Source: SHLQ01 sp964562985 (GTDB lineage Bacteria > Actinomycetota > Acidimicrobiia > Acidimicrobiales > SHLQ01). From it: a DNA stretch of 40,203 bases. Positions 32,255 to 40,203 of this stretch are shown here, one piece after another (the first letter of the stretch is position 1; each line of letters starts with the position of its first letter). The notes under the pieces were generated by a model, which saw only the letters and a list, made by a program, of their open reading frames with translations, was not told the DNA's origin and did not search any database. Where the stretch lies: NCBI GenBank assembly GCA_964562985.1, contig CAZLWE010000032.1, forward strand, positions 1 through 40,203, read 5' to 3'. The position numbers were made by a program, and so were the translations under genes.

Positions 32255-33826
32255 TCAGCCCTCCCCTTCTTCATCATCGTGCGACTCATCATCCTCGGAT
32301 GCGATGAGGACGGTTACCTGGGGCTCTTCCCAGTCATCGACTCGCTCGTCGATATGGACGATCAGCGCGTCGACCGCAGGCTCGATGCGCTCGAGCATTG
32401 GACGTGGGAAGACGCCGGTGAAGATGATTAGGGCGATCATCGGAAGCAAGATCATGCCTTCGGACATGCGCAGATCTTCCATCTCGGCATTGGCGCCCTC
32501 GGTCGGTCCATGGAAGACACGCTGGTAGGCCCACAGCATGTAGAGGGCGGCGAAGATCACACCAGCGGCGGCGATCGAGGCGATCCATGGACTCGCCACG
32601 AACGCTCCGATGAGAATGAGGAACTCACCGACGAAACCGTTCAGACCGGGTAGGCCAATCGAGGAGAACATCACCAAGGTGAACGCACCAGCGAACACCG
32701 GTGCCACCTTCTGGATACCTCCAAGGTCGGAGATTTGGCGGGTATGGCGGCGCTCGTACATCCAGCCGACCAGGAAGAAGAGCGCACCGGTGGACAGGCC
32801 GTGGTTGACCATCTGCATGACCGAACCGACCAGCGCCTCAGTGGTGATCGCGAACGTGCCCAACATGATGAAGCCGAGGTGGGCTACCGAGGAATACGCC
32901 ACCAGACGTTTCAGGTCCTTTTGCATCGTCGCCGCCGCAGCGCCGTACAAGATACCGATCGTGCCAAGGATCAACATGACCGGCGCGAACCATGTGGCGG
33001 CTTCGGGGAACAAGAAGAGACCGAAGCGGAAGAACCCGTAGGTTCCCAACTTCAACATGACGCCCGCGAGGATCACCGAACCAGCGGTCGGTGCTTCGGT
33101 GTGCGCGTCCGGCAGCCAGGTATGGACCGGGAACACCGGCACTTTCACGGCAAACGCGAGAACGAAGGACAAGAAGATCCAGCGGCCAGCGGTCTCGCCC
33201 CAGGCCTGGGCTTCAGCCAGTGCGACGACGTCGAAGGTGACCCGGCCGAGTGCTTCCTCGCTGAGGAAGACGATCGCCAGGATTCCAACGAGCATCAACG
33301 CGGAACCGAACATCGTGAAGATGAAGAACTTCGTTGCGGCATAGACGCGATTGCCGTGGCCCCAGCCACCGATGAGGAAGTACATCGGCACCAGCACCAC
33401 TTCGAAGAACACGAAGAAGAAGAACAGGTCGAGGCTCATGAAGACGCCCATAACACCAGCTTCGAGCAGCACGATCCATGCGTAGTAGTTCTTCGGGCTG
33501 TGCTCGGGCGTAACACCGGCAATTGCTAACGGGAACAAGAGGCCAGTGAGCACTACCAGGAACAAGCTGATGCCATCGACACCCAAGTCCCATCGAATGC
33601 CAAGGCTCTCAACCCAGACGTTCGGATCGGGGTTTCGGAACTGGAGGCCCGCATCGTCGACGTTGAATTCGATGAGTACCCATACGCTCAACGCGCCGGT
33701 AATACCGGTGGCGATCAAGCCGACGAGGCGATGGATCTCTGAGCGAGCAGCCGGGACCATCGCGAGGATCATCGCGCCCACTGCGGGCACGACGATCAGG
33801 GAGGTGAGAACAGGAAAGTCGATCAT
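32255..33826 (-). CDS. nuoM: NADH-quinone oxidoreductase subunit M (cluster 2)
   Basis: The 523-residue membrane subunit shows Glu142 in FFEVVLVPMYF, Lys228 in AFAVKVPVFPVHTWLPDAHTE, and Lys259 in MLKLGTYGFF, the residues of the proton path. The C-terminus ends with a strongly acidic tail (ASEDDESHDDEEGEG). The ATG at 33826 overlaps the nuoL stop as ATGA, so the upstream ATG is rejected. Confidence 0.96.
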   Translation of the reverse strand: MIDFPVLTSLIVVPAVGAMILAMVPAARSEIHRLVGLIATGITGALSVWVLIEFNVDDAGLQFRNPDPNVWVESLGIRWDLGVDGISLFLVVLTGLLFPLAIAGVTPEHSPKNYYAWIVLLEAGVMGVFMSLDLFFFFVFFEVVLVPMYFLIGGWGHGNRVYAATKFFIFTMFGSALMLVGILAIVFLSEEALGRVTFDVVALAEAQAWGETAGRWIFLSFVLAFAVKVPVFPVHTWLPDAHTEAPTAGSVILAGVMLKLGTYGFFRFGLFLFPEAATWFAPVMLILGTIGILYGAAAATMQKDLKRLVAYSSVAHLGFIMLGTFAITTEALVGSVMQMVNHGLSTGALFFLVGWMYERRHTRQISDLGGIQKVAPVFAGAFTLVMFSSIGLPGLNGFVGEFLILIGAFVASPWIASIAAAGVIFAALYMLWAYQRVFHGPTEGANAEMEDLRMSEGMILLPMIALIIFTGVFPRPMLERIEPAVDALIVHIDERVDDWEEPQVTVLIASEDDESHDDEEGEG

Positions 33827-36132
33827 GCTGCTGCCCTCACAAAGAACCACGCCAGAAGCGCGACGGTGCCGACGGTGATGCCGAGGGCGTAGGAGCGCAC
33901 GTAACCCGACTGGATCTTGCGCACGAGACTTCCGGTGCCGCGGACGGCCGAGCCGGTGCCGTTGACGAGACCGTCGACGACCTTGGCATCGAAGGCCGTG
34001 ATGAAATCGAAGAATGCCCTACCCGGGCCGCCCATGAAGGCCGAGACCGCCCAGTCGTAGTTCCATCCCTTGGCCAGGATCGGCTTCTCGACGGTCGTCG
34101 GGTCGTAGTCGTTCTTGATGTAGTACTTCCAGGCCATGAAGATGCCGACGCTGCCGGCGGCGATGGCGATGAATGCGAGGGCCCACTTCGTGGATCCGGA
34201 AGCGCTAATGACGTGCTCAAACAAGAGCGTGTCCTCTTCGAGCCATTTCTCCAAGAAGTGAATCTCACTCACAAACGGTAGGTTCAGGCCGCCACCGACG
34301 ATGCTCAGGAACGCAAGAACGCACAGGGGCACGGTCATGTGCCAGGACGACTCGTGTGGATGATGGGCCGCTCGTTTTTGGACACTCTCTGGAAGGAATG
34401 AGGAGGCGGCACCAGCGTCGAGCCCATCGCGACGGCTGTAGGCGGTTTGGGCCTCGGCCAACCATGCCGCGGCGGTCTCTCGCTCACCGACCGCGCCCTC
34501 AAGCGCGGTGGCAGCGGTGTGCTCAGCGGTGACCGCGGGTTGGATCGCAGCCTCAGCACTATCGATTGCCTTTTTGGCGGCGGCCATTTCGTCGTCGGCG
34601 AGTGCCTTCGCAGAGTCGATCTTTGCTGACGAGAATGCCTGACGAGCCTGCTCCAAGCTCAACATCGCTGAGCTATGGGCGCTCTCCGCCTCGACAACTG
34701 CCTCGTTGGCGATGCCGACCTTCTGGTCTGCTTCGTCGAGATAGGCGTTCCATGCCGAAGCGAGCTCATCTTCGGAAGGCTTGTCGAAGCGATAGTCGCC
34801 ATAGAAGGTCATGAACACCTGACGGCTCATGTAGAAGGCGGTGAGCATCGCGGTGATCAAACCGACGGCCCAGAGGGCTCGGCCATTGATACCGCCGAGG
34901 TCCCACGCGCCGAGAAGAATTTCGTCTTTCGACCAGAAACCAGCGAACGGCGGCACACCGGCAATTGCCAACCAACCAATGATGAACGTGCCGGCGGTGA
35001 TCGGCATGAACTTTCTCAGTCCGCCATAGAGGCGCATGTTCTGCTCGTCGGCCATACCGTGAATGACCGAACCCGAACCCAAGAACAGCAGTGCCTTGAA
35101 GAAGGCGTGGGTGATCATGTGGAAGATCGCCGCGACGAACGAGCCCGTTCCGATAGCGAGGATCATGTAGCCAAGCTGTGACACCGTCGAGTACGCGAGT
35201 ACACGCTTGATGTCGTCTTGAGCCACCGCAATCGTGGCGGCGAAGAGTGCCGTACCTGCGCCGATCCACGTGATCAGGTTGGTGGCCCAGAAGGCCTCGA
35301 TCATCACGTAGTAGACGAGCCCGTTGACCCGGGTCAGCAGGAAGACGCCGGAGGTAACCATTGTGGCCGCGTGAATGAGCGCCGATACCGGAGTGGGGCC
35401 TGCCATTGCGTCTGGCAGCCACAGGTAGAGCGGAAATTGTGCGGACTTGCCCATGACACCGACGAACAACAGCAGCACGATGCCGACGGCAACCGGTGTG
35501 CTGAGCTGATCGGCCGTTCCGTTGATGACGAGGTAGTCGAGCGAACCGACCGTAGCGAAGGTCAAGAACATGGCGACCATGAAGCCCCAGTCGCCAACGC
35601 GGTTGGTGACGAAGGCCTTCTTGCCAGCCGACGAGTTCGCTTCCTTACCGAACCAGAAGCTGACAAGCAGATAGGAGCACGCACCCACGCCTTCCCAGCC
35701 GAGGAAGGTAAGCAGCAGGTTGTCGCCAAGCACCAGCAACAGCATCGCGAACACGAACATGTTCAGGTACACGAAGAACTTGGAGAAATTCGGGTCGTGG
35801 TGCATGTACCCGATGGAGTACAGATGGATGAGCGAACCAATGCCGGTGATGAAGAGCATCATCGTGACCGAGAGCGGATCGACCAAGAAACCAGCGGACA
35901 CGCTGAAGTCGCCGACGGGCACCCACTCGAAGAGGTCCTTGGTGATCTGACGCTCTCCGTCGGGAACGCCGCGCAAACCGAAGTACACGATCACGGTGGA
36001 GATGAAGGACAAGAACACGGCGCCAGTGGCGACCCAGCCGGCCGCAGGATTACCCAGGCGACGGCCCATCATCATCAAGAAGGTGAATCCGAGCAGGGGA
36101 AAGAGCGGGATGAGATATACAAAATCGGTCAT
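33823..36132 (-). CDS. nuoL: NADH-quinone oxidoreductase subunit L (cluster 2), with coiled-coil insertion
   Basis: The 769-residue distal pump subunit has the standard core: Glu147 in LGWEGVGACSYLL, Lys229 in MGKSAQFPLYLWLPDAMAGPT, and HMITHAFFKALLFLGSGS. Between FYMSRQVFMTFYGDYR and HPHESSWHMTVPL, where only a short loop normally stands, lies an insertion of about 140 residues (449-588). It is rich in Ala, Glu, Lys and Gln with heptad-like spacing and reads as a long helical hairpin or coiled coil. This loop should be on the cytoplasmic side. The C-terminal lateral helix and anchor follow. It starts with ATG two bases after nuoK. Confidence 0.95.
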   Translation of the reverse strand: MTDFVYLIPLFPLLGFTFLMMMGRRLGNPAAGWVATGAVFLSFISTVIVYFGLRGVPDGERQITKDLFEWVPVGDFSVSAGFLVDPLSVTMMLFITGIGSLIHLYSIGYMHHDPNFSKFFVYLNMFVFAMLLLVLGDNLLLTFLGWEGVGACSYLLVSFWFGKEANSSAGKKAFVTNRVGDWGFMVAMFLTFATVGSLDYLVINGTADQLSTPVAVGIVLLLFVGVMGKSAQFPLYLWLPDAMAGPTPVSALIHAATMVTSGVFLLTRVNGLVYYVMIEAFWATNLITWIGAGTALFAATIAVAQDDIKRVLAYSTVSQLGYMILAIGTGSFVAAIFHMITHAFFKALLFLGSGSVIHGMADEQNMRLYGGLRKFMPITAGTFIIGWLAIAGVPPFAGFWSKDEILLGAWDLGGINGRALWAVGLITAMLTAFYMSRQVFMTFYGDYRFDKPSEDELASAWNAYLDEADQKVGIANEAVVEAESAHSSAMLSLEQARQAFSSAKIDSAKALADDEMAAAKKAIDSAEAAIQPAVTAEHTAATALEGAVGERETAAAWLAEAQTAYSRRDGLDAGAASSFLPESVQKRAAHHPHESSWHMTVPLCVLAFLSIVGGGLNLPFVSEIHFLEKWLEEDTLLFEHVISASGSTKWALAFIAIAAGSVGIFMAWKYYIKNDYDPTTVEKPILAKGWNYDWAVSAFMGGPGRAFFDFITAFDAKVVDGLVNGTGSAVRGTGSLVRKIQSGYVRSYALGITVGTVALLAWFFVRAAA

Positions 36133-36134
36133 GT

Positions 36135-36437
36135 CTAGCCCCTCAGCACCGAGAGATCGTCTGCGGTAGCACCATCACGACGGCGCATGATGGCTACGAC
36201 GATGGCCAATCCGACCACCACTTCGGCAGCAGCGACGACCATGACGAAGAAGACCGCGACCTGACCACCGATGTCATCGAGGCCGAAGGCCAACCCGATG
36301 AAGGTCAGGTTGACCGAGTTGATCATGAGCTCAACGCACATGAACATCACGAGCGGATTCCGACGTACGAGCAGGCCGACCGCGCCGATCGAAAAGACGA
36401 GCGCGCCGAGAACGAGGTAATAGGTAGGTGTTAGCAC
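36135..36437 (-). CDS. nuoK: NADH-quinone oxidoreductase subunit K (cluster 2)
   Basis: The 100-residue, three-helix protein has the buried glutamates at residues 36 (MCVELMINSVNL) and 72 (AAAEVVVGLAIV), exactly the E. coli numbering. The start is GTG at 36437, sharing one base with the nuoJ stop (TAGTG). Confidence 0.96.
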   Translation of the reverse strand: MLTPTYYLVLGALVFSIGAVGLLVRRNPLVMFMCVELMINSVNLTFIGLAFGLDDIGGQVAVFFVMVVAAAEVVVGLAIVVAIMRRRDGATADDLSVLRG

Positions 36438-37078
36438 TAGCTCTCCCCTACCTCAGCGTCGTCGTCCACGGTTTCCTCACGGATTGCCAGGTTGCCGTCT
36501 CGGGCAGCTAACGCTGATTGCGGAATCGCCTGCAGTGTTCCGGGAATCCGACGAGCAAGCACTACAGCACCCACAACCGCGACAGTGAGCAGTAGGCCGG
36601 TTACTTCGAAGGCAAAGACGTAGTCGGTGAAGATCTGCTCGGCGAGTTGCTCTACGTTCGGCAGAACTTCGCCGGTGAGTTCGTCGGTTCGGTTGACGTC
36701 CCCGTTCGCGGAGCGGATTCCGGTCAGATCCGTGCTCGACCAGATCACCGCCAACAACAACCCGAGCAGTGCCATGCCGGTCACCATCGCGGCCGATCTC
36801 TGCCCAATGATGGGCTCGACCGAGAGGTTCTCGGCCTTGTCCACGCCGAGCAACATGATCACGAACAAGAAGAGGATGACAATCGCGCCCGCGTAGACAA
36901 TCACCTGGATGGCGGCGAGGAAATGCGCCTCGACGACCAGGAATTCAACAGCGACACCGAAGAGGGTCTGGATCAAGAACAGCGCGGCGTGCACCGGGTT
37001 CTTGGCGATAACGACGCCGAGGGCGCCCGTGATCACCACGACACCCGCGACGAGAAAGCTAAACAGCTGGAGAGTCAT
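36437..37078 (-). CDS. nuoJ: NADH-quinone oxidoreductase subunit J (cluster 2)
   Basis: The 213-residue membrane subunit contains NPVHAALFLIQTLFGVAVEFLVV and the third-helix motif QVIVYAGAIVILFLFVIMLLG, the usual landmarks. A soluble loop separates the last two helices, and the protein ends in an acidic tail (ETVDDDAEVGES). ATG start three bases after nuoI. Confidence 0.95.
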   Translation of the reverse strand: MTLQLFSFLVAGVVVITGALGVVIAKNPVHAALFLIQTLFGVAVEFLVVEAHFLAAIQVIVYAGAIVILFLFVIMLLGVDKAENLSVEPIIGQRSAAMVTGMALLGLLLAVIWSSTDLTGIRSANGDVNRTDELTGEVLPNVEQLAEQIFTDYVFAFEVTGLLLTVAVVGAVVLARRIPGTLQAIPQSALAARDGNLAIREETVDDDAEVGES

Positions 37079-37081
37079 GGG

Positions 37082-37780
37082 CTAGTGGCCTCCATCTTCG
37101 TGGTCATGGCCATCGTGTCCGTGGCCGTGGTCTCCGTGGTCGTCGCTTCCCGCTTCGACCATCTCGGCCTCCGCTTCGATGAGAACTCTCTGACCCTGCT
37201 CAGGCGCTCGTACGCCGTAGCCGAGCTCACCGGACCATGCCACGGTGTTTTGGTAGGCGGGTGAACCACCGGGGGACGTTGCGCGCATCCAACCTGAAGT
37301 GAGTTGATCATCGCCTGGGCGCCAGTCTTCCCAGGGCAGCTTTTTCGGCAGACCGTCATCGTCTACGACCAACTCTTCCTTGGTGTAGATCGCGTCGTCG
37401 CGGTTGGTAAAGGAGAACTCGAACAGCTTCGACTCGGTGATCGCCTGCGTTGGGCACGCCTCGACGCACATATCGCAGTGGATGCAACGCAGATAGTTGA
37501 TCTCGTAGACGTAGCCGTAGCGCTCGCCCGGTGAGACGGGGTTGTCCGGAGCGTTGTCGGCGCCGCGCACGTAGATGCACTTCGCCGGGCAGACGCCCGC
37601 ACACAGCTCACAGCCGATGCACTTTTCCATGCCATCTTCGTACCGGTTGAGTACGTGACGACCGTGGAAGCGTTCGGGCTTGGAGCGCTTTTCGCCCTCG
37701 CCCTGTGCTTTGTATTCACCCGTGAGCCGCTCTTCAAAGAGCTTGGCGAACGTAACGGCGAATCCCTCCAGATATCCCAT
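37082..37780 (-). CDS. nuoI: NADH-quinone oxidoreductase subunit I (cluster 2), with His-rich tail
   Basis: The 232-residue protein has both 4Fe-4S motifs: C54-C57-C60 with C64 (CIGCELCAGVCP) and C99-C102-C105 with C109 (CIHCDMCVEACP), carrying N6a and N6b. It is longer than the usual 160-180 residues because of a C-terminal extension. This ends in about 20 residues made almost wholly of His, Asp and Gly (seven His in the last 20), likely to bind divalent metals. The ATG shares one base with the nuoH stop (TAATG). Confidence 0.96.
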   Translation of the reverse strand: MGYLEGFAVTFAKLFEERLTGEYKAQGEGEKRSKPERFHGRHVLNRYEDGMEKCIGCELCAGVCPAKCIYVRGADNAPDNPVSPGERYGYVYEINYLRCIHCDMCVEACPTQAITESKLFEFSFTNRDDAIYTKEELVVDDDGLPKKLPWEDWRPGDDQLTSGWMRATSPGGSPAYQNTVAWSGELGYGVRAPEQGQRVLIEAEAEMVEAGSDDHGDHGHGHDGHDHEDGGH

Positions 37781-39033
37781 TAGCCGAACTCCATAATCTC
37801 GGACTCAAGTCGAGCTTGACGTGCGTTCCGGATAGCACCCATCAACAACATGGCGCCAGTGATAAAGCCAAGAGCGGTTAGCGGCCAGGCGACGAATGGG
37901 TTCCATCCTTCGTTTCGACCAACCCGCAGGACAGCGAGAACGATGAACCAGCCGAGTGCTAGCGGGATCAACAGCTTCCAACCCAGATCCATGAGTTGGT
38001 CATAGCGAAGGCGAGGAAGGGTGGCACGGAACCAGACGAAGGTGAACAAGAACACGAGCACCTTCAAGAAGAACCACAGCAGACCCCAGGCCCAGCCGGC
38101 GGTCTCGGTGAAGATCAGGAAGTCCGGCACGTGGGGGCCACCGAAGAAGACCGTCACGATGATCGCCGACATGGTGACCACGTTCATGAACTCGGCCAGG
38201 AAGAAAAGCGAGAACCGCAGCGAGGAGTACTCGGTGTGGAAACCGCCGACCAGTTCCTGTTCTGCTTCGACGAGATCGAATGGCGGCCGGTTCAGTTCGG
38301 CGGTGCCAGCGATCAAGAAGATCACGAACGGAACGACGCCGGTGCGGAAGACATTCCAGCCGCCAATACCGAAGCGCCCGTCGGCTTGGGATTGGACGAT
38401 CTCGTTGGTGGTCAGCGATCCACTCAACAAGAAGACCGCTGCAAGCGAGAGACCGAGTGCTGCCTCGTAGGACACCATCTGCGCCGATGCTCGGACGGAA
38501 CCGAGCAGCGGGTACTTCGAGCCCGAACTCCAACCGGCGAGCATGACGCCGTAGATACCGAGGCCCGACATGGCCAGGAAGAGCAAGATTCCCATCTGCG
38601 GGTCGACCAGCTGGAACAAGAAGGTGTTTCCAAAGAGCGTGACCTCTCCGTCGCGGTTGGAGAAGTCACCGGCGATCGGCACCGTGGCGAACATCAGGAA
38701 CGCCGGCACCAACGAGAGGTACGGCGCCAACTTGAATACAGGTCGATCTGCACCGTCGGGGGTGATGTCTTCTTTGAAGAACAACTTGATGCCGTCGGCC
38801 AGGGTCTGCATGATGCCCCAAGGTCCAGCGACGTTCGGGCCGATGCGATGCTGCATGTCGGAAACGACCTTGCGCTCGAACCAGACCATGAGCATGACCG
38901 AGACCAGCAGCATTGCGAATACGACCACAACGAAGATGATGAGGAAAAACACATCTCCACCGAGCCACAGCGTCCACCACCGATCGCTGAACCACTCAAA
39001 GTCTTCCAGGTACGGCTGTTGAGCAAAGATCAT
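37780..39033 (-). CDS. nuoH: NADH-quinone oxidoreductase subunit H (cluster 2)
   Basis: The 417-residue membrane subunit has the canonical quinone-channel elements that the other NuoH lacks: FERKVVSDMQHRIGPN in the first-helix region and ELNRPPFDLVEAEQELVGG in the loop before TEYSSLRF. KEDITP and AGWSSGSKYPLLGSVRASAQ are also present. It carries an extra C-terminal helix and tail of about 40 residues. ATG at 39033 overlaps the nuoG stop as ATGA. Confidence 0.96.
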   Translation of the reverse strand: MIFAQQPYLEDFEWFSDRWWTLWLGGDVFFLIIFVVVVFAMLLVSVMLMVWFERKVVSDMQHRIGPNVAGPWGIMQTLADGIKLFFKEDITPDGADRPVFKLAPYLSLVPAFLMFATVPIAGDFSNRDGEVTLFGNTFLFQLVDPQMGILLFLAMSGLGIYGVMLAGWSSGSKYPLLGSVRASAQMVSYEAALGLSLAAVFLLSGSLTTNEIVQSQADGRFGIGGWNVFRTGVVPFVIFLIAGTAELNRPPFDLVEAEQELVGGFHTEYSSLRFSLFFLAEFMNVVTMSAIIVTVFFGGPHVPDFLIFTETAGWAWGLLWFFLKVLVFLFTFVWFRATLPRLRYDQLMDLGWKLLIPLALGWFIVLAVLRVGRNEGWNPFVAWPLTALGFITGAMLLMGAIRNARQARLESEIMEFG

Positions 39034-40203
39034 GATGCAGCCTCCACACTCACCGAAGTGACCGTGCTGGACACACTGAGGAGTCGTCCAGCTGTTGCAT
39101 TCGATTGGTTGAACTCAATCGCAACGGTTTCTGCTGCCACGGCGTCATCGACCACAACCTCGAGCGAGAGCTGACCGCCGCCGTTGCTGACCGTGACCTC
39201 GTCACCAGCGGTAACGCCGACCTGCGTGGCGGTCGCGGCCGACATCGATGCCTTGGCCCCTGCGGGAAGATCCTGAAGTGACGGGCAGTAGGTGAGGATC
39301 GTCCCGGCGTCGTACATCTTTCGGTGTACGAGCAGTTCGAAACCATCTCGTGGTTGCTCACGCAATGAGGTTGATGCTCGTGGCGAACCGACCGAAGCAC
39401 CGGTCAACAACACGCCCTCAGAATCGGCCGCGGTGATCGTCGCCATTGAAAGGTCTGCGTGAAGTGCGGACACCTGGTTGATCTCCGCCCACAATTCGTC
39501 GAGGTCGATAAAGCCGAGGTCGGTACCGAGTTGTGCGGCGAGTTCGGCGGCGATCATCCAGTCGGCACGGGCGGTGCCCGGAGCCGTTACTTTTTGACCG
39601 ATCGGGCTGACGCGCCCCTCGATGTTGGTGAATGATCCGTTGATCTCTGTTGCGGTCGCCGCAGCTGGCAGGACGACATCGGCACCTGTAGAGGTGAAGT
39701 TCAAAAGTGTGTCGACAGAGATCAAGTTCGAGACTTTGTTCATCGCCGACTCCGCAAGCCCTGCGTCCGGGAAGTCGGTGAGCGGGTCGGCCCCCAACAA
39801 GACGATCGTGTCGATGCCGCCATTAGCGGCTCGGTGCAGGATCGCTGCGGTGTCGTGACCGGTCGTCGACGGCACCTTGTCCCACGTCTCGGGGACCTCG
39901 CCCAAGGTTGCACGCCCTGGCATCAAGCCCGGAGCAAGACCCATGTCGAAAGCACCCATGATGTTGCTGCGATGCATTGCGGGCAGGAACCGCGCTTCGC
40001 TGTTGGCGTTGGTGAGTTGCACCAGCGCGGATTCGATCACCGCAGGGTCAGTTCCAAGCGGACCCGGTCCGTACACGACGGTTACCGGACCACGAAGTGC
40101 CGTAGCGAGTGGTCCTTTCGCTCCCTCGGCCAGCGCAGCGTCGAGGTGCGCACCCAACTGGGAGAAGCGAACGATGTCGGTGGCCATGGCATAAGGCGCC
40201 AGC
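39030..40203 (-). CDS. nuoG: NADH-quinone oxidoreductase subunit G, C-terminal part (cut by window edge)
   Basis: About 390 codons are visible and the frame stays open to the right edge, so the ATG at 40187 is not the true start. The visible part is the molybdopterin-oxidoreductase-like domain of NuoG: IVLLGADPLTDFPD, TGADVVLPAAATATEINGSFTNIEGR (shown here in part: VVLPAAA and NGSFTNIEGR), and a C-terminal beta domain. The N-terminal iron-sulfur half lies outside. Its presence shows that the second cluster encodes an NADH-module subunit, unlike the first. Confidence 0.93.
   Translation of the reverse strand, partial: LAPYAMATDIVRFSQLGAHLDAALAEGAKGPLATALRGPVTVVYGPGPLGTDPAVIESALVQLTNANSEARFLPAMHRSNIMGAFDMGLAPGLMPGRATLGEVPETWDKVPSTTGHDTAAILHRAANGGIDTIVLLGADPLTDFPDAGLAESAMNKVSNLISVDTLLNFTSTGADVVLPAAATATEINGSFTNIEGRVSPIGQKVTAPGTARADWMIAAELAAQLGTDLGFIDLDELWAEINQVSALHADLSMATITAADSEGVLLTGASVGSPRASTSLREQPRDGFELLVHRKMYDAGTILTYCPSLQDLPAGAKASMSAATATQVGVTAGDEVTVSNGGGQLSLEVVVDDAVAAETVAIEFNQSNATAGRLLSVSSTVTSVSVEAAS

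Noticed and set aside
35218..36138. Plus-strand open frame (306 codons) opposite nuoL of cluster 2
   Set aside because: It is antisense to conserved nuoL codons and has a His/Glu/Gly/Asp-rich composition typical of shadows in G+C-rich genes.
8802..40203. The two nuo clusters as a recent tandem duplication
   Set aside because: Every shared subunit differs widely in sequence and length, the insertions differ, and cluster 1 has no nuoG.

Overview
The window looks like a chromosomal segment of a free-living, aerobic actinobacterium of moderately high G+C. Supporting signs are many GTG starts, one- to four-base stop/start overlaps, a LexA box of the actinobacterial TCGAAC-N4-GTTCGA type, an LAxTG-type cell-wall sorting signal, a DUF222/HNH gene and a SARP-like regulator. 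Gene order and the mix of families suggest the Acidimicrobiia, but this is an inference.

Layout. Positions 1-7.4 kb hold housekeeping and orphan genes: a partial tRNA-Thr, a coiled-coil membrane protein with an SMC-like C-terminus, a GNAT acetyltransferase coupled to a sulfotransferase-like protein, yajQ, tRNA-Tyr with a strong terminator, htpX coupled to a 45-residue membrane peptide, a DUF2461 gene and acsA (acetyl-CoA synthetase). From 7.4 to 19.7 kb, on the minus strand, lies a complete nuoABCDHIJKLMN operon without nuoE, nuoF or nuoG. It ends in a MidA/NDUFAF7-type methyltransferase and a small unknown gene. A small ferredoxin gene is transcribed divergently from its head. From 20.3 to 30.3 kb is an accessory stretch: a PadR-controlled membrane operon, a repeat-containing cell-wall-anchored surface protein, a large STAND/SARP regulator and an SOS-type DUF222/HNH nuclease gene. 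From 30.3 kb to the right edge, again on the minus strand, a second and unrelated-looking nuo cluster reads G(partial)-H-I-J-K-L-M-N plus a small membrane protein. Its upstream genes lie outside the window.

How the parts fit. Cluster 2 keeps NuoG and the canonical NuoH motifs, so it probably encodes the ordinary 14-subunit NADH:quinone oxidoreductase. Cluster 1 encodes the 11-subunit core: membrane arm plus NuoB, C, D and I. Such a core needs another electron partner. It carries several substitutions at positions that are almost invariant in the quinone cavity (Trp for the quinone-binding Tyr and Gln for the His-paired Asp in NuoD; lost charged residues in NuoH). Its neighbours, a [3Fe-4S]/Asp-ligated ferredoxin and a complex I methyltransferase homologue, fit a ferredoxin-linked or otherwise modified complex I. 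This is the most interesting system in the window. Both NuoL proteins also carry large insertions, of different kinds.
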